Positions 42,795 through 54,298 of a stretch of DNA of 64,000 nt are shown piece by piece. The notes below the pieces were generated by a model that saw nothing but the letters and a program-made list of their open reading frames with translations, had not been told where the DNA came from and did not search any database. Source of the stretch: Methylophaga sp. (GTDB taxonomy: Bacteria > Pseudomonadota > Gammaproteobacteria > Nitrosococcales > Methylophagaceae); contig NZ_VENF01000016.1 of assembly GCF_009711715.1 (NCBI RefSeq), forward strand, positions 1 through 64,000. The letters are read 5' to 3'. The position numbers and the translations under genes are program-made. Numbering within the stretch: position 1 is the first letter of the stretch; each line of letters opens with the position of its first letter.

Positions 42795-43442
42795 ATGGAA
42801 TTTCTGGCACCGGTAAGTACCGCGGTTATGGCCGTGATATGGGTGATTTACCTTCAGCTTTTTTTCGTGCAGTATCGGCGTAACAGTCGGCCCTATCTTG
42901 TTTTCCACCATGCTCAGAATGACAATCCGGATGCACTTTGCCTGCTGGTCAATATGGGTGAGTTGCCTGTACATGTGCAGACGGTACAGGCCGTGGTTTA
43001 CTTTAAAAATGGTCAATCCATCACTACCACGGTCACCGATTTTGAGCGTATCAATACTGAACAGCATAATGTTCAGCAGAGCCTGAGGCAGGGACCATTA
43101 CTGTCAGGCGGTTATCTGGTGTTGGGGTCATTCAGGAATATCCTATGTGGTGACCAGGATGAAAGCGAGGGCAACCGGCGAATGGATGAGATAGAAGGGC
43201 TGGAATTACGTGTTGCTGTGATCCACGGTCCCAGTCGATTTCCTGTTGGTGCGAGGAGGTCATTCCGAATCGAACATCAGCCAGAACCGCGGATACAGCC
43301 GGCCAATATTCATACAGAGCAGTTAAGCAGAAAGCGTGACCAGAGCACAGTGAGAGAATGGATAGAATGTGATTTGAACCCTCGCAGGAAGGGCAGTTCG
43401 GAATCGGACAGTTCTTCGCAGGAAGAACTGTCCGAAGACTAG
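42795..43442 (+). CDS. hypothetical membrane-anchored protein
   Basis: Protein of 215 aa with one N-terminal span (about 5-24, AVMAVIWVIYLQLFFV) followed by a cytoplasmic-like domain rich in beta strands (YLVFHHAQ, LCLLVNMGELPVHVQTVQAVVYF). The tail is acidic and Ser-rich (ESDSSSQEELSED). The ribosome site AACAGGAGG is strong. No family recognised. A perfect 14-bp inverted repeat forms the last codons. It is convergent with aspC, with only 6 bases between stops. Confidence 0.75.
   Translation: MEFLAPVSTAVMAVIWVIYLQLFFVQYRRNSRPYLVFHHAQNDNPDALCLLVNMGELPVHVQTVQAVVYFKNGQSITTTVTDFERINTEQHNVQQSLRQGPLLSGGYLVLGSFRNILCGDQDESEGNRRMDEIEGLELRVAVIHGPSRFPVGARRSFRIEHQPEPRIQPANIHTEQLSRKRDQSTVREWIECDLNPRRKGSSESDSSSQEELSED
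43404..43435. repeat. perfect 14-bp inverted repeat between convergent genes
   Basis: TCGGACAGTTCTTC (43404-43417) and GAAGAACTGTCCGA (43422-43435) with a GCAG loop. It lies inside the last codons of the 215-aa gene and 14 bases beyond the aspC stop. It lacks a U-tract on either strand but would form a very stable RNA hairpin that could end or protect both transcripts. Confidence 0.7.
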
Positions 43443-43448
43443 AAAGCT

Positions 43449-44636
43449 TTATTTAGCAATAAATGCTGCGATTCTATCGAGTGCCTTACGCAGGTTTTCT
43501 TCGCTGGTGGCAATCGACAGACGCACATGGTTTTTCAGGCCAAAAGCGGTGCCGGGTACCACTGCAACACCCTCATCAACCAGCAGCGCTTCGGCAAAGT
43601 CCATATCGTCTTTCAGGGCTGGCTTGTGCTCGAGTACACCGGCAATATTCGGAAAGACATAGAAAGTACCATTGGTTTCCAGGCAGTCAATGCCATCCAT
43701 ACCATTCAGGGTCGATACCACAAAGTCATGGCGCTTTTTGAATTCAACCAACATGTCATCAATGCAGGATTGATCACCATTGAGGGCTTCTACTGCCGCA
43801 GCCTGTGAGATCGAAGCCGGATTGGAGGTGCTTTGTGACTGTACTTTTTTCATCGCTGCAATCAGCGCAGCCGGACCCGCTGCGTAGCCGATACGCCAGC
43901 CAGTCATGGAATAGGCTTTCGAAACCCCATTCATCACCAGGGTTCTGTCATACAGATCGGGATTGGCATTAACGATATTGCAGAAGGGCTCATCGGCCCA
44001 GTAGATATGCTCATACATATCGTCAGTCGCGATCAGAATATCCGGATGTTTGCGCAGTACGGCGCCCAGCGCTTCCAGTTCAGCGCGGCTGTAGGCCATA
44101 CCGGTCGGGTTGGACGGGCTGTTGATAACAAACAGGCGGGTTTTGTCAGTGATCGCCGCTTCCAGCTGTTCGGGAGTGATTTTGAACTGATTTTCCTGAC
44201 CAGCTTCGATAATGACCGGCTTACCATCAGCCAGCAGGGTCATATCCGGGTAGGAAACCCAGTAAGGGGCGGGTATGATGACTTCATCACCGGCTTGCAG
44301 GTAAGCCTGAGCCAGGTTGAAAAAGCTCTGTTTACCACCGACGGAAACCAGAATCTGCTTGGCTTCGTAATTGAGGCCATTGTCGCGTGCGAACTTTTTA
44401 ATGATTGCCTGTTTCAAATCAGCTGTGCCATCAACCGGTGTGTATTTGGTCATACCGCTGTTGATTGCCCGAATCGCAGCCTGTTTAATGTGCTCTGGTG
44501 TATCAAAGTCGGGTTCACCCGCACCCAGACCAATCACATCTTTGCCTTCGGCCCTGAGTTCGGCAGCCCGGGCAGTGATGGCAAGAGTCGGTGAGGGTTT
44601 GATGTTTTGAACGCGTTGGGAGAGCTTGATAGTCAA
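43449..44636 (-). CDS. aspartate aminotransferase (class I, AatA/AspC type)
   Basis: PLP-dependent aminotransferase of 395 aa linking aspartate/oxaloacetate with glutamate/2-oxoglutarate. PLP-binding K240 lies in NGVSKAYSMTGWRIGY; other family motifs are LGAGEPDFDTPEHI, INSPSNPTG and the C-terminal FVRLSIA-like NHVRLSIATSEENL. The sequence belongs to the 1-gamma (bacterial/thermophile) subgroup, not the E. coli AspC subgroup; some members also use prephenate. It is divergent from uvrB, with 137 bases between them. Confidence 0.92.
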   Translation of the reverse strand: MTIKLSQRVQNIKPSPTLAITARAAELRAEGKDVIGLGAGEPDFDTPEHIKQAAIRAINSGMTKYTPVDGTADLKQAIIKKFARDNGLNYEAKQILVSVGGKQSFFNLAQAYLQAGDEVIIPAPYWVSYPDMTLLADGKPVIIEAGQENQFKITPEQLEAAITDKTRLFVINSPSNPTGMAYSRAELEALGAVLRKHPDILIATDDMYEHIYWADEPFCNIVNANPDLYDRTLVMNGVSKAYSMTGWRIGYAAGPAALIAAMKKVQSQSTSNPASISQAAAVEALNGDQSCIDDMLVEFKKRHDFVVSTLNGMDGIDCLETNGTFYVFPNIAGVLEHKPALKDDMDFAEALLVDEGVAVVPGTAFGLKNHVRLSIATSEENLRKALDRIAAFIAK

Positions 44637-44773
44637 AATCTTTCCTTCAGTAAAACGTTACTAAATTTAACCAAAAAAGGCCTGTTTATCTTTCATCTCA
44701 CAGCAACACTAGAGGGCTGAAAGATAAATAAACTCTTGTAATATACGCCAAACTAAATCGATGCTAAAGACGT

Positions 44774-46783
44774 ATGAGTAAAGAATTGCAGTTAGTCAGC
44801 GAGTTTTCTCCGGCCGGTGATCAGCCGACCGCAATCGCTGCTTTGATTGAGGGCCTGGAGAACGGTGAAATGTGGCAGACCCTGCTCGGCGTCACCGGCT
44901 CGGGCAAGACCTTCACCGTGGCTAATGTTGCGCAAGCCGTTCAGCGTCCGGTTATGGTTCTGGCACCCAACAAGACCCTCGCCGCCCAGCTTTACAGCGA
45001 AATGAAAGACTTTTTCCCGCATAACGCGGTGGAATACTTTGTTTCCTACTACGACTACTATCAGCCCGAGGCCTATGTGCCTTCATCGGACACGTTTATC
45101 GATAAGGATGCTTCGGTCAACGAACAGATTGAACAGATGCGGCTGTCGGCCACCAAGGCCATGCTGGAGCGGCGTGATGCGATTATTGTCTCCAGTGTGT
45201 CCTGTATTTACGGTCTGGGCGAAAAAGATGCCTACCTGGAAATGGTGCTGCATCTTGTCCAGGGTGATGTCATCGGCCAGCGCGATATTCTGCGCCGACT
45301 GACTGAGCTGCAGTACACCCGTAACGACATTGAACTGCATCGTGGTACTTACCGCGTTCGCGGTGAGGTCATTGATATTTTCCCGGCAGAATCCGAGCGC
45401 GACGCGGTCCGGGTTGAACTGTTTGATGATGAAATCGAACAAATCAGCTATTTCGACCCGCTGACCGGTGAGCTGCTGCAGCGTCTGAGCCGGATTACCA
45501 TCTACCCGAAAACCCACTATGTAACGCCGCGGGAGAACCTGCTGAAAGCCGTCGATGCGATCAAGGAAGAATTACGCGAGAGACTGCAGGAACTCAACGA
45601 GCAGAATAAGCTGGTGGAAGCTCAGCGGCTGGAGCAACGTACCCGCTTTGATATTGAAATGTTACTGGAGCTGGGCTACTGCAACGGCATAGAGAACTAC
45701 TCACGTCACTTGTCCGGTCGCAGTGCCGGCGAAGCGCCGCCGACATTATTTGATTATCTCCCGGATGATGCCGTACTGGTGATTGACGAAAGCCATGTCA
45801 TGGTGCCGCAGATTGGTGCGATGTATAAAGGCGACCGTTCGCGTAAGCAGACCTTGGTGGATTACGGTTTCCGTCTGCCCTCGGCACTGGATAACCGGCC
45901 TTTGATGTTCGAGGAATGGGAAAAGCTGGCGCCACAAACCATCTTCGTGTCAGCAACCCCGGGCAAATATGAATATGCGCACTCCAGTACCATTGTTGAG
46001 CAGGTGGTCAGGCCGACCGGTCTGGTCGATCCCCAGGTTGAAATCCGGCCGGTAACGACGCAGGTTGACGATCTGCTGTCTGAAGTCAACAAACGCAGTG
46101 CAGTGAATGAACGGGTGCTGGTCACCACGCTGACCAAGCGCATGGCGGAGGATTTAACCGAGTACCTGCGCGAGCACAATGTCAAAGTGCGTTACCTGCA
46201 TTCAGATATCGATACGGTGGAGCGGGTCGAGATTATCCGTGATCTGCGGCTGGGTGAGTTTGATGTGCTGGTGGGGATCAACCTGTTGCGTGAAGGCCTG
46301 GATATTCCTGAAGTCTCGCTGGTGGCGATTCTGGATGCCGACAAGGAAGGCTTTCTGCGCAGTGATCGTTCACTGATACAGACCATAGGCCGGGCTGCCC
46401 GTAACCTGAATGGCAGGGCGATTCTCTATGCTGATGAGATCACAGGTTCAATGCAGAGAGCGATTGAGGAAACCGAGCGGCGTCGGGAAAAACAGATTGC
46501 GTTTAACGAAGAGCACGGTATTACCCCGCAAGGTATCAAAAAAGCGATTCGAACCGGGATGGATGACGCATCTGAACGTGCCAGCAAGAGAGAGTTCGCC
46601 AAAGTGGCAGAAGAGCAGGCCGAGTACGCCTCACTCACGCCACAACAGCTGGCCAAACGCATCAAAAAAATCGAACAAGCGATGTACAAACATGCGCAAA
46701 ATCTTGAATTTGAAGATGCTGCCAGACTGCGTGACGAACTGGAACATCTGCGAAAAGTGGCACTGGGACCGGTTGTGGTCTAA
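44774..46783 (+). CDS. uvrB: excinuclease ABC subunit B
   Basis: Damage-verification helicase of nucleotide excision repair, 669 aa (E. coli 673). Walker A is GVTGSGKT; the beta-hairpin [12 protein letters not shown], the DESHV box, helicase motifs ([18 protein letters not shown]) and a C-terminal UVR domain ([23 protein letters not shown]) are all intact. The ribosome site is weak. No canonical SOS box was found in the 137 bases upstream, consistent with the atypical LexA of this window. Confidence 0.98.
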   Translation: MSKELQLVSEFSPAGDQPTAIAALIEGLENGEMWQTLLGVTGSGKTFTVANVAQAVQRPVMVLAPNKTLAAQLYSEMKDFFPHNAVEYFVSYYDYYQPEAYVPSSDTFIDKDASVNEQIEQMRLSATKAMLERRDAIIVSSVSCIYGLGEKDAYLEMVLHLVQGDVIGQRDILRRLTELQYTRNDIELHRGTYRVRGEVIDIFPAESERDAVRVELFDDEIEQISYFDPLTGELLQRLSRITIYPKTHYVTPRENLLKAVDAIKEELRERLQELNEQNKLVEAQRLEQRTRFDIEMLLELGYCNGIENYSRHLSGRSAGEAPPTLFDYLPDDAVLVIDESHVMVPQIGAMYKGDRSRKQTLVDYGFRLPSALDNRPLMFEEWEKLAPQTIFVSATPGKYEYAHSSTIVEQVVRPTGLVDPQVEIRPVTTQVDDLLSEVNKRSAVNERVLVTTLTKRMAEDLTEYLREHNVKVRYLHSDIDTVERVEIIRDLRLGEFDVLVGINLLREGLDIPEVSLVAILDADKEGFLRSDRSLIQTIGRAARNLNGRAILYADEITGSMQRAIEETERRREKQIAFNEEHGITPQGIKKAIRTGMDDASERASKREFAKVAEEQAEYASLTPQQLAKRIKKIEQAMYKHAQNLEFEDAARLRDELEHLRKVALGPVVV

Positions 46784-46788
46784 AGGAC

Positions 46789-46816
46789 TTGCATTATGAC
46801 TCAGGCTGCGTATAAT
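46789..46816 (+). promoter_or_regulatory. sigma-70 promoter of tRNA-Val
   Basis: TTGCAT (46789-46794), 16-base spacer, consensus TATAAT (46811-46816). Starts just after the uvrB stop codon. Confidence 0.75.
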
Positions 46817-46833
46817 TTCGCAGCTTCCACGGC

Positions 46834-46910
46834 AGGCACGTAGCTCAGTTGGTTAGAGCACCACCTTGACATGGTGGGGGTCGTTGGTTCGAATCCAATC
46901 GTGCCTACCA
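46834..46910 (+). tRNA. tRNA-Val (GAC)
   Basis: A 77-base cloverleaf: acceptor AGGCACG/CGTGCCT, D-arm AGCTCAGTTGGTTAGAGC, anticodon loop CTTGACA (GAC), T-arm GGTTCGAATCC, encoded CCA. Confidence 0.97.
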
Positions 46911-46917
46911 GTTTTCT

Positions 46918-46942
46918 AAAAGCACCCAGGGGTGCTTTTTTG
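46918..46942 (+). terminator. terminator after tRNA-Val
   Basis: AAAAGCACCC pairs with GGGTGCTTTTTT across AG/GG, followed by GGTTTTT. It lies 43 bases before thrS, so thrS needs readthrough or its own short promoter. Confidence 0.8.
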
Positions 46943-46984
46943 GTTTTTAAGGCCCCTCGTATAGGCCACAACCAAGGATTTGAA

Positions 46985-48910
46985 ATGATTTCAGTCACCC
47001 TTCCTGATGGCAGTCAACGCCAGTTCGATCACCCCGTTTCCATTCACGATATTGCTTACGATATTGGTGCAGGTCTGGCCCGCGCTGCGCTGGCTGGCAA
47101 AGTCAACGGTAAGCTGGTCGACACATCCTACGTTATCAGTGATGATGCCGAAGTCGCGATTGTGACCGAGCGTGATGAGGAAGGCCTCGATATCATTCGC
47201 CACTCCACTTCTCATCTGATGGCCCAGGCCGTCAAACAGCTTTATCCGGAAGCGCAGGTCACCATCGGCCCGGTCATTGAAGACGGCTTCTATTACGACT
47301 TCTCCTATCCGCAGGGCTTCACCCCGGATGATCTGGCCAAGATCGAACAACGTATGGAAGAACTGGTTAAAGAAGACCTGCCAGTACGTCGTGAAGAGAT
47401 CTCCCGTGATGCCGGTATCGACATGTTCCGTGATATGGGCGAAATCTATAAAGCCGAGATCCTGGAAGACATTCCCAAAGATGAAACTCTGTCTGTGTAT
47501 CGTCAGGGCGATTTTGTCGACCTGTGCCGCGGACCCCACGTGCCCAGTACCGGCAAGCTGAAAGCCTTCAAATTGATGAAACTGGCCGGCGCCTATTGGC
47601 GTGGCAAGTCAGATAATGAAATGCTGCAACGGATTTACGGCACGGCCTGGCAGGATAAAAAAACGCTGAAGCAGTACCTGCACCGTCTGGAAGAAGCCGA
47701 GAAGCGCGATCATCGTAAAATTGCCAAGAGCCTGGACCTGTTCCATCTTCAGGAAGAAGCGGCCGGTATGATTTTCTGGCATGACAATGGCTGGCAGATT
47801 TACCGTGTGGTCGAAAACTATATTCGTGACGTGCTGCGTGACAATGATTATCAGGAAGTACGGACGCCGCAGGTGGTTGATCGCAGCCTGTGGGAAAAAT
47901 CCGGTCACTGGGACAAGTTCGGGGACATGATTTTCAGTACCCATTCGGAAAGCCGTGATTACGCAGTCAAACCGATGAACTGCCCCTGTCATATTCAGAT
48001 TTTCAATCAGGGCCTGAAGAGTTACCGGGATCTGCCATTGCGGATGGCCGAGTTTGGTTCCTGTCATCGTAATGAACCATCAGGCACCTTGCATGGTCTG
48101 ATGCGTCTGCGCGGATTTACCCAGGATGATGCGCATATCTTCTGTACTGAAGATCAAATCCAGTCAGAAGTCGCGACTTTTATTGAACTGTTACATGAAG
48201 TCTATGCGGACTTCGGCTTTAACGAAATTATCGTTAAGTTATCCACCCGTCCGGAAAACCGGGTAGGTAGTGATGAAGTCTGGGACAAGGCCGAACATGC
48301 GCTGGAGCAGGCGCTGAATGCTGCTGAACTGGACTGGGATCTGCAACCGGGCGAGGGCGCTTTCTACGGGCCGAAAATCGAATTTTCGCTAAAAGATTGC
48401 CTGGGACGGGTTTGGCAGTGCGGTACGATTCAGGTCGACTTCTCCATGCCTGGACGGCTGGATGCCAGTTATGTCGCCGATGATGGCAGTAAACAAGTAC
48501 CTGTTATGCTGCATCGTGCTATCCTTGGCTCGCTGGAACGTTTTATTGGTATTCTGATTGAAGAGTATGCCGGTGCCTTCCCGACCTGGCTTGCACCTAA
48601 GCAAGTGATGGTAATGGGCATCAGTGATAAACAGGCCGATTACGTCAAACAAGTTGCTCAAAATTTGCAGAAACAAGACTTTAGAGTCGATACAGACTTG
48701 AGAAACGAAAAAATTGGCTTTAAAATACGCGAGCATACACTTCGCCGCGTTCCGTATTTATTAGTTGTCGGTGAACGTGAAGAACAGAATCAAGCCGTGG
48801 CGGTACGTACACGCAAGGGTGAAGATCTCGGCGCAATGTCGCTTGAAGAATTTACCAGCTTGCTGCAGGAAGACGTCGCTCGCCGCGGTCGAATTATTTT
48901 AGAGGACTAG
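46985..48910 (+). CDS. thrS: threonyl-tRNA synthetase
   Basis: Class II aminoacyl-tRNA synthetase, 641 aa (E. coli 642). TGS domain at 1-62, the editing (SAD) domain with [11 protein letters not shown] and later CRGPHV, the catalytic core with [10 protein letters not shown] (zinc-binding Cys) and [16 protein letters not shown], then the C-terminal anticodon-binding domain ([16 protein letters not shown]). The frame stays open upstream through the tRNA-Val gene, so the start at 46985 is set by family length. Confidence 0.97.
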   Translation: MISVTLPDGSQRQFDHPVSIHDIAYDIGAGLARAALAGKVNGKLVDTSYVISDDAEVAIVTERDEEGLDIIRHSTSHLMAQAVKQLYPEAQVTIGPVIEDGFYYDFSYPQGFTPDDLAKIEQRMEELVKEDLPVRREEISRDAGIDMFRDMGEIYKAEILEDIPKDETLSVYRQGDFVDLCRGPHVPSTGKLKAFKLMKLAGAYWRGKSDNEMLQRIYGTAWQDKKTLKQYLHRLEEAEKRDHRKIAKSLDLFHLQEEAAGMIFWHDNGWQIYRVVENYIRDVLRDNDYQEVRTPQVVDRSLWEKSGHWDKFGDMIFSTHSESRDYAVKPMNCPCHIQIFNQGLKSYRDLPLRMAEFGSCHRNEPSGTLHGLMRLRGFTQDDAHIFCTEDQIQSEVATFIELLHEVYADFGFNEIIVKLSTRPENRVGSDEVWDKAEHALEQALNAAELDWDLQPGEGAFYGPKIEFSLKDCLGRVWQCGTIQVDFSMPGRLDASYVADDGSKQVPVMLHRAILGSLERFIGILIEEYAGAFPTWLAPKQVMVMGISDKQADYVKQVAQNLQKQDFRVDTDLRNEKIGFKIREHTLRRVPYLLVVGEREEQNQAVAVRTRKGEDLGAMSLEEFTSLLQEDVARRGRIILED

Positions 48911-48913
48911 AAC

Positions 48914-49432
48914 ATCGCTACAGATCAAAGACGGCTGAATGGTGAAATCACAGCCAAAGAAGTACGATTGACGGATTCTAATGGTGAGCAACTCGGTATT
49001 GTTTCCTTAAAGGAAGCAATTCAAAAAGCCGAAGAAGCCGATTTGGATTTGGTGGAAATTGCCCCACAGGCAAAACCACCGGTTTGCCGTATCATGGACT
49101 ACGGCAAGTTTTTGTTTGAGGAAGGCAAGAAAAAAGCCGAGGCTCGTAAAAAACAAAAACAAATACAGGTTAAGGAAGTCAAATTCCGGCCTGGCACAGA
49201 AGAAGGGGATTATCAGGTAAAACTACGCAACCTGATACGTTTCCTTGAAAGCGGTAACAAAACCAAAGTCAGCCTCCGCTTCCGCGGACGTGAAATGGCA
49301 CATCAGGAGCTGGGTCTGAAATTACTCGAACGAGTGGCGGCAGATTTAGACGAGATCTCCAGTGTCGAACAGCGTCCCAAGAAAGAAGGTCGACAAATGA
49401 TCATGGTTTTGTCACCAATCAGTAAAAAATAA
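48914..49432 (+). CDS. infC: translation initiation factor IF-3, ATC start codon
   Basis: IF-3, 172 aa. It keeps ribosomal subunits apart and checks start codons. The N-domain begins [11 protein letters not shown] right after an ATC codon at 48914; no ATG, GTG or TTG lies between the thrS stop and this conserved N-terminus. AGAGGA at 48901-48906 is well placed. A non-canonical start (usually ATT) is a hallmark of infC and lets IF-3 repress its own synthesis. Annotation from the first ATG at 48968 would lose 18 conserved residues. It starts 3 bases after thrS. Confidence 0.93.
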   Translation: MATDQRRLNGEITAKEVRLTDSNGEQLGIVSLKEAIQKAEEADLDLVEIAPQAKPPVCRIMDYGKFLFEEGKKKAEARKKQKQIQVKEVKFRPGTEEGDYQVKLRNLIRFLESGNKTKVSLRFRGREMAHQELGLKLLERVAADLDEISSVEQRPKKEGRQMIMVLSPISKK

Positions 49433-49465
49433 CTACATAAATTTGAATGCGGAGTTGTAAATACA

Positions 49466-49663
49466 ATGCCTAAGTTAAAAAACCATAGTGGTGCCGCCAA
49501 GCGTTTCAGACGCACTGGCAGCGGAAAATTCAAGCGTTCACAGGCTTTTACCAGTCATATCCTGACCAAGAAAAGCACCAAGCGTAAACGCCAGCTGCGT
49601 TCTACCCTGACTATCTGCAAGGCAGATCACATGTCAGTGCGTAAAATGCTGCCAAATCTGTAA
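49466..49663 (+). CDS. rpmI: 50S ribosomal protein L35
   Basis: Basic protein of 65 aa starting [20 protein letters not shown] after Met, with [15 protein letters not shown]; full L35 length. It is in the conserved infC-rpmI-rplT order. Confidence 0.97.
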   Translation: MPKLKNHSGAAKRFRRTGSGKFKRSQAFTSHILTKKSTKRKRQLRSTLTICKADHMSVRKMLPNL

Positions 49664-49678
49664 TTAAGGAGTTTTCCG

Positions 49679-50038
49679 ATGCCAAGAGTAAAACGCGGCG
49701 TAACTGCACACGCACGCCATAAAAAAGTGCTTGATCAAGCCAAAGGTTATTACGGTCGTCGCAAGAACGTCTATCGTGTTGCCGTCCAGGCTGTCACCAA
49801 AGCCGGTCAATACGCCTATCGCGACCGTCGTCAGAAAAAACGTAACTTCCGTACCCTGTGGATTGCCCGTATCAACGCGGCTGCCCGTGATTGCGGTTTA
49901 TCCTATAGCCGACTGATCGATGGTCTGAAAAAAGCGTCAATTGAAATCGATCGTAAAGTACTGGCTGATATCGCCGTGCATGACGAAGCGGCTTTCGCAG
50001 CTATCGCGGAAAAAGCAAAAGCAGCTTTGGCTAAGTAA
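49679..50038 (+). CDS. rplT: 50S ribosomal protein L20
   Basis: Protein of 119 aa, starting [17 protein letters not shown] after Met, with [16 protein letters not shown]. In E. coli L20 represses rpmI-rplT translation; the 15-base rpmI-rplT gap is compatible with coupling. Confidence 0.98.
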   Translation: MPRVKRGVTAHARHKKVLDQAKGYYGRRKNVYRVAVQAVTKAGQYAYRDRRQKKRNFRTLWIARINAAARDCGLSYSRLIDGLKKASIEIDRKVLADIAVHDEAAFAAIAEKAKAALAK

Positions 50039-50078
50039 GTCGCCTGCAAAGAGCGATAGCCATAGTGCTGTAGTGACT

Positions 50079-50108
50079 AAAAAAGGGCCGCAACCACGGC
50101 CCTTTTTT
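50079..50108 (+). terminator. terminator or attenuator between rplT and pheS
   Basis: GGGCCG (50085-50090) pairs with CGGCCC (50097-50102), flanked by A6 and T6. Only 20 bases remain before the pheS ATG, so pheST must be read through this site or start inside it. No Phe-rich leader peptide like PheM is visible. Confidence 0.8.
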
Positions 50109-50119
50109 GTTTCTGATGA

Positions 50120-51166
<1,047 letters not shown>

Positions 51167-51184
51167 TCGGCGGGATAATTAACA

Positions 51185-53560
51185 ATGAAGTTTAGTGAAA
51201 AGTGGTTACGCGAGTGGGTAAATCCGAATATGGATACCGCTGCGCTGGTAGAAAAACTAACCAATGCCGGTCTGGAAGTCGATGCCGTTGAGCCGGTCGC
51301 CGGTGAGTTCAGTGGCGTCCTTGTCGGGCAGGTTAAATCAGTAGAGCCGCATCCTGATGCCGATAAATTACGTCTGACCAAAGTCGATGTCGGTGACGCC
51401 GAACTGCTGGAGATCGTCTGCGGCGCCAGTAATGTGCGTGAAGGATTGAAGGTCCCTGTGGCTGTTGTTGGTGCAGTGCTGCCGGGCGATTTCAAAATCA
51501 AGAAAGCCAAGCTACGAGGTGTGCCTTCTTTCGGCATGCTGTGTTCTTCCAAAGAACTGGGGCTGGCTGAATCAGCCAACGGCCTGATGGAACTGGCCGA
51601 GGATGCACCGGTAGGCCAGGATTTTCGCGCTTACCTGGGGCTGGATGATGTGGCGATTGATATTGATCTGACCCCGAATCGCAGCGACTGCCTGGGTGTG
51701 GCCGGTGTCGCCCGTGAGGTCGGCGTGTTAACTTCGACTGATGTTTGTCAGGTCCAATGTGATGAAATCAAAGCGACCACAGACAAGACCGTCCCGGTTA
51801 ACGTCTCTGCCAGTGCCGCCTGCCCGCGTTATCTGGGCCGGGTAATTGAAAACATCAATCCGCAAGTGGAAACACCGGTCTGGATGCAGGAAAAACTGCG
51901 TCGCAGCGGTTTACGTAGTCTCGGGCCCGTGGTCGATGTGACCAACTATGTGATGCTGGAACTGGGGCAGCCAATGCATGCCTTTGATCGGGATAAGCTC
52001 AACCGTGGTATCAGTGTCAGGCTATCTCAGGGCAGCGAAAAGCTGACCTTGCTTGATGGTCAGGAGATTGAGATTCAGCCCGATACACTGCTGATCGCGG
52101 ATGATAACGGCCCGCTGGCACTGGCCGGGATTATGGGGGGCGAACATTCCGGCGTGACTGAAACCACAAAGCATTTGTTTCTTGAGGCGGCCTTTTTCAG
52201 TCCCGAAGCGATTGCCGGTAAAGCCCGTGCCTATGGTCTGCACACGGATTCGTCGCACCGTTTTGAACGCGGTGTGGATCCCGAACTGGCACAACAGGCA
52301 ATGCAGCGAGCGACAGCTTTGCTACTGGACATTGTCGGTGGTGAGCCGGGTCCTGTGACCGAGGTTGTCAGTGAAAACGATTTGCCGCAAACGGTATCGA
52401 TTCACCTGCGTGAAAACCGCATCCGGCGCGTGCTGGGGATAAGTCTGGAAGCCTCGGAAGTGACCGAGCAACTGAGCCGGCTGGGCCTGACACTGAGCCG
52501 GGTCGATGACGGCTGGCAGGTGACTGTGCCCAGCTTCCGGTTTGACCTTGCCATCGAAGTCGATCTGATTGAGGAACTGGGGCGTCTTTATGGCTATGAC
52601 AGGCTACCGGAGACGCGGCCTCAGGGCACCGTACTGACGAGCAATATCACCGAGCGACTGACACAGCTTGAGCGCTTACAGCACCTTCTTGTCGACCGTG
52701 GTTACTATGAAGCAGTGACCTACAGCTTTGTTGAACCTAAACTGCAGTCCCTGTTGGCTGAAGACGAAGTCGCACCGATTAAACTGGCCAACCCGATCTC
52801 CGCTGATTTGTCAGTCATGCGTACTTCATTGTGGCCTGGACTGGTACAGGCGCTGGTATACAACGCTAACCGTCAGCATGAACGGGTACGTTTGTTTGAA
52901 GTGGGCCGTGTCTTCAAAGGGGATCTTGACAATATTGAGCAGGAGCGTCGTATCGGGGGACTGATCTACGGCGACAGATATAGTGAACAATGGTCAGAAA
53001 AAGCCCGTGATGCTGACTTCTTCGACGCTAAAGCCGATGTTGAAGCCTTGCTGGCAATCAGCGGTGGTGAGATTCGTTTCCAGGCTGAAACACATGCCGC
53101 CTTACATCCCGGTCAGACTGCCAGAATCTATAAAAACGGCGAAGCTATCGGTTGGCTTGGTGCCTTGCATCCGAAACTGCAAAAGCCGCTGGATGTGAAT
53201 GGCCGCGTTTATTTGTTCGAACTGAGTCTGTCTGCTGTATTATTGGCGCAAATACCTGAATTTACTGCCTTATCTAAATACCCGGCGATCCGCAGAGATT
53301 TGGCCCTGGTGGTGGCGGAGTCAGTAACAGCTGGTCAAATAGAAGATTGCCTGAGCACAATCGATTCTGATATTCTTAAGGCATTTCAACTATTTGACGT
53401 TTATACCGGAGATGGAGTCGAGCTCGGCAGCAAAAGTCTCGCTGTGGCTTTCCACCTTCAGCATGGTGAACGTACGCTCAAAGATGACGAAGTCGATGCG
53501 TTGATTAAAACTGTGACTGACAAGCTGGAACAGTCAGTCGGCGCAACGATAAGATCTTGA
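51185..53560 (+). CDS. pheT: phenylalanyl-tRNA synthetase beta subunit
   Basis: Beta subunit, 791 aa, with tRNA-binding OB domain (VGQVKSVEPHPDADKLRLTK, about 43-62), B3/B4 editing domain (LDGQEIEIQPDTLLIAD), B5 domain and C-terminal ferredoxin-fold anticodon-binding domain (SKYPAIRRDLALVV). It follows pheS by 18 bases. Confidence 0.98.
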   Translation: MKFSEKWLREWVNPNMDTAALVEKLTNAGLEVDAVEPVAGEFSGVLVGQVKSVEPHPDADKLRLTKVDVGDAELLEIVCGASNVREGLKVPVAVVGAVLPGDFKIKKAKLRGVPSFGMLCSSKELGLAESANGLMELAEDAPVGQDFRAYLGLDDVAIDIDLTPNRSDCLGVAGVAREVGVLTSTDVCQVQCDEIKATTDKTVPVNVSASAACPRYLGRVIENINPQVETPVWMQEKLRRSGLRSLGPVVDVTNYVMLELGQPMHAFDRDKLNRGISVRLSQGSEKLTLLDGQEIEIQPDTLLIADDNGPLALAGIMGGEHSGVTETTKHLFLEAAFFSPEAIAGKARAYGLHTDSSHRFERGVDPELAQQAMQRATALLLDIVGGEPGPVTEVVSENDLPQTVSIHLRENRIRRVLGISLEASEVTEQLSRLGLTLSRVDDGWQVTVPSFRFDLAIEVDLIEELGRLYGYDRLPETRPQGTVLTSNITERLTQLERLQHLLVDRGYYEAVTYSFVEPKLQSLLAEDEVAPIKLANPISADLSVMRTSLWPGLVQALVYNANRQHERVRLFEVGRVFKGDLDNIEQERRIGGLIYGDRYSEQWSEKARDADFFDAKADVEALLAISGGEIRFQAETHAALHPGQTARIYKNGEAIGWLGALHPKLQKPLDVNGRVYLFELSLSAVLLAQIPEFTALSKYPAIRRDLALVVAESVTAGQIEDCLSTIDSDILKAFQLFDVYTGDGVELGSKSLAVAFHLQHGERTLKDDEVDALIKTVTDKLEQSVGATIRS

Positions 53561-53595
53561 GCAAATATTATTAAAAGAAGAATTTAGAGGTATAC

Positions 53596-53892
53596 ATGGC
53601 ACTGACTAAGGCCGATATGACGGAACAACTCTACGATGAGCTGGGTTTTAATAAACGTGAAGCCAAAGAGCTGGTTGAAATGTTTTTCGAAGAAATCCGT
53701 ACTGCGCTGGAAAAGGGTGAGCAGGTTAAATTATCCGGCTTCGGTAATTTCGAACTCAGAGACAAGAGTGAACGGCCTGGTCGTAACCCGAAAACCGGTG
53801 AAGAAATCCCCATCTCTGCCCGTCGTGTGGTGACTTTCAGACCCGGCCAAAAACTGAAAGCGAGGGTGGACAGTTATGCTGGAAGCGAGTAA
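53596..53892 (+). CDS. ihfA: integration host factor alpha subunit
   Basis: DNA-bending nucleoid protein of 98 aa (E. coli 99). The beta-arm with the intercalating proline is in [22 protein letters not shown]. It follows pheT, the normal gammaproteobacterial order, and overlaps the merR gene by 17 bases. Confidence 0.98.
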   Translation: MALTKADMTEQLYDELGFNKREAKELVEMFFEEIRTALEKGEQVKLSGFGNFELRDKSERPGRNPKTGEEIPISARRVVTFRPGQKLKARVDSYAGSE

Positions 53893-54241
53893 TAACAACG
53901 AATTACCGCCTATTCCGAGTAAGCGTTACTTCACCATCGGTGAAGTGAGCGAACTGTGTGGCGTCAAGCCTCACGTTCTGCGCTACTGGGAACAGGAGTT
54001 TTCACAACTCAAACCGGTCAAACGTCGTGGTAACCGCCGTTACTATCAGCGTCATGATGTGATCCTGATCCGGGAAATCCGTGGTCTGCTCTACGAGCAG
54101 GGTTTCACTATCGGCGGTGCCCGCCAACAACTGGGTGCACCGGGTGAAGTCAAAACCGTGACCGGTGCCAAACAGGATCAGAAAGACTTGGTTCGTGAGC
54201 TGCTGAGAGAACTGGAAGACTTAAGAACTTTACTTAACTAA
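53876..54241 (+). CDS. MerR-family transcriptional regulator
   Basis: Small regulator of 121 aa: winged-helix MerR domain ([25 protein letters not shown], residues about 16-40) and a short dimerisation helix, with no cysteine-containing effector domain. It is the orthologue of the unnamed MerR-type gene that follows ihfA in many gammaproteobacteria. The start lies inside ihfA with GAGGGTGGA upstream, so it is translationally coupled. Effector unknown. Confidence 0.92.
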   Translation: MLEASNNNELPPIPSKRYFTIGEVSELCGVKPHVLRYWEQEFSQLKPVKRRGNRRYYQRHDVILIREIRGLLYEQGFTIGGARQQLGAPGEVKTVTGAKQDQKDLVRELLRELEDLRTLLN

Positions 54242-54261
54242 GCTAAGCACACTAGCAAAAT

Positions 54262-54292
54262 GAAAAGGCCGGCTTAACGCTGGCCTTTTTGT
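54262..54292 (+). terminator. terminator after ihfA-merR
   Basis: AAAAGGCCGGC and GCTGGCCTTTTT form a stem around TTAAC with one G-T pair. Because it ends 7 bases from the prpD stop it may also end the minus-strand operon. Confidence 0.8.
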
Positions 54293-54298
54293 TGCTCA

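Noticed and set aside
46871..46984. N-terminal extension of thrS
   Set aside because: The extension would be translated from the tRNA-Val gene and its terminator; ThrS family length fits the ATG at 46985.
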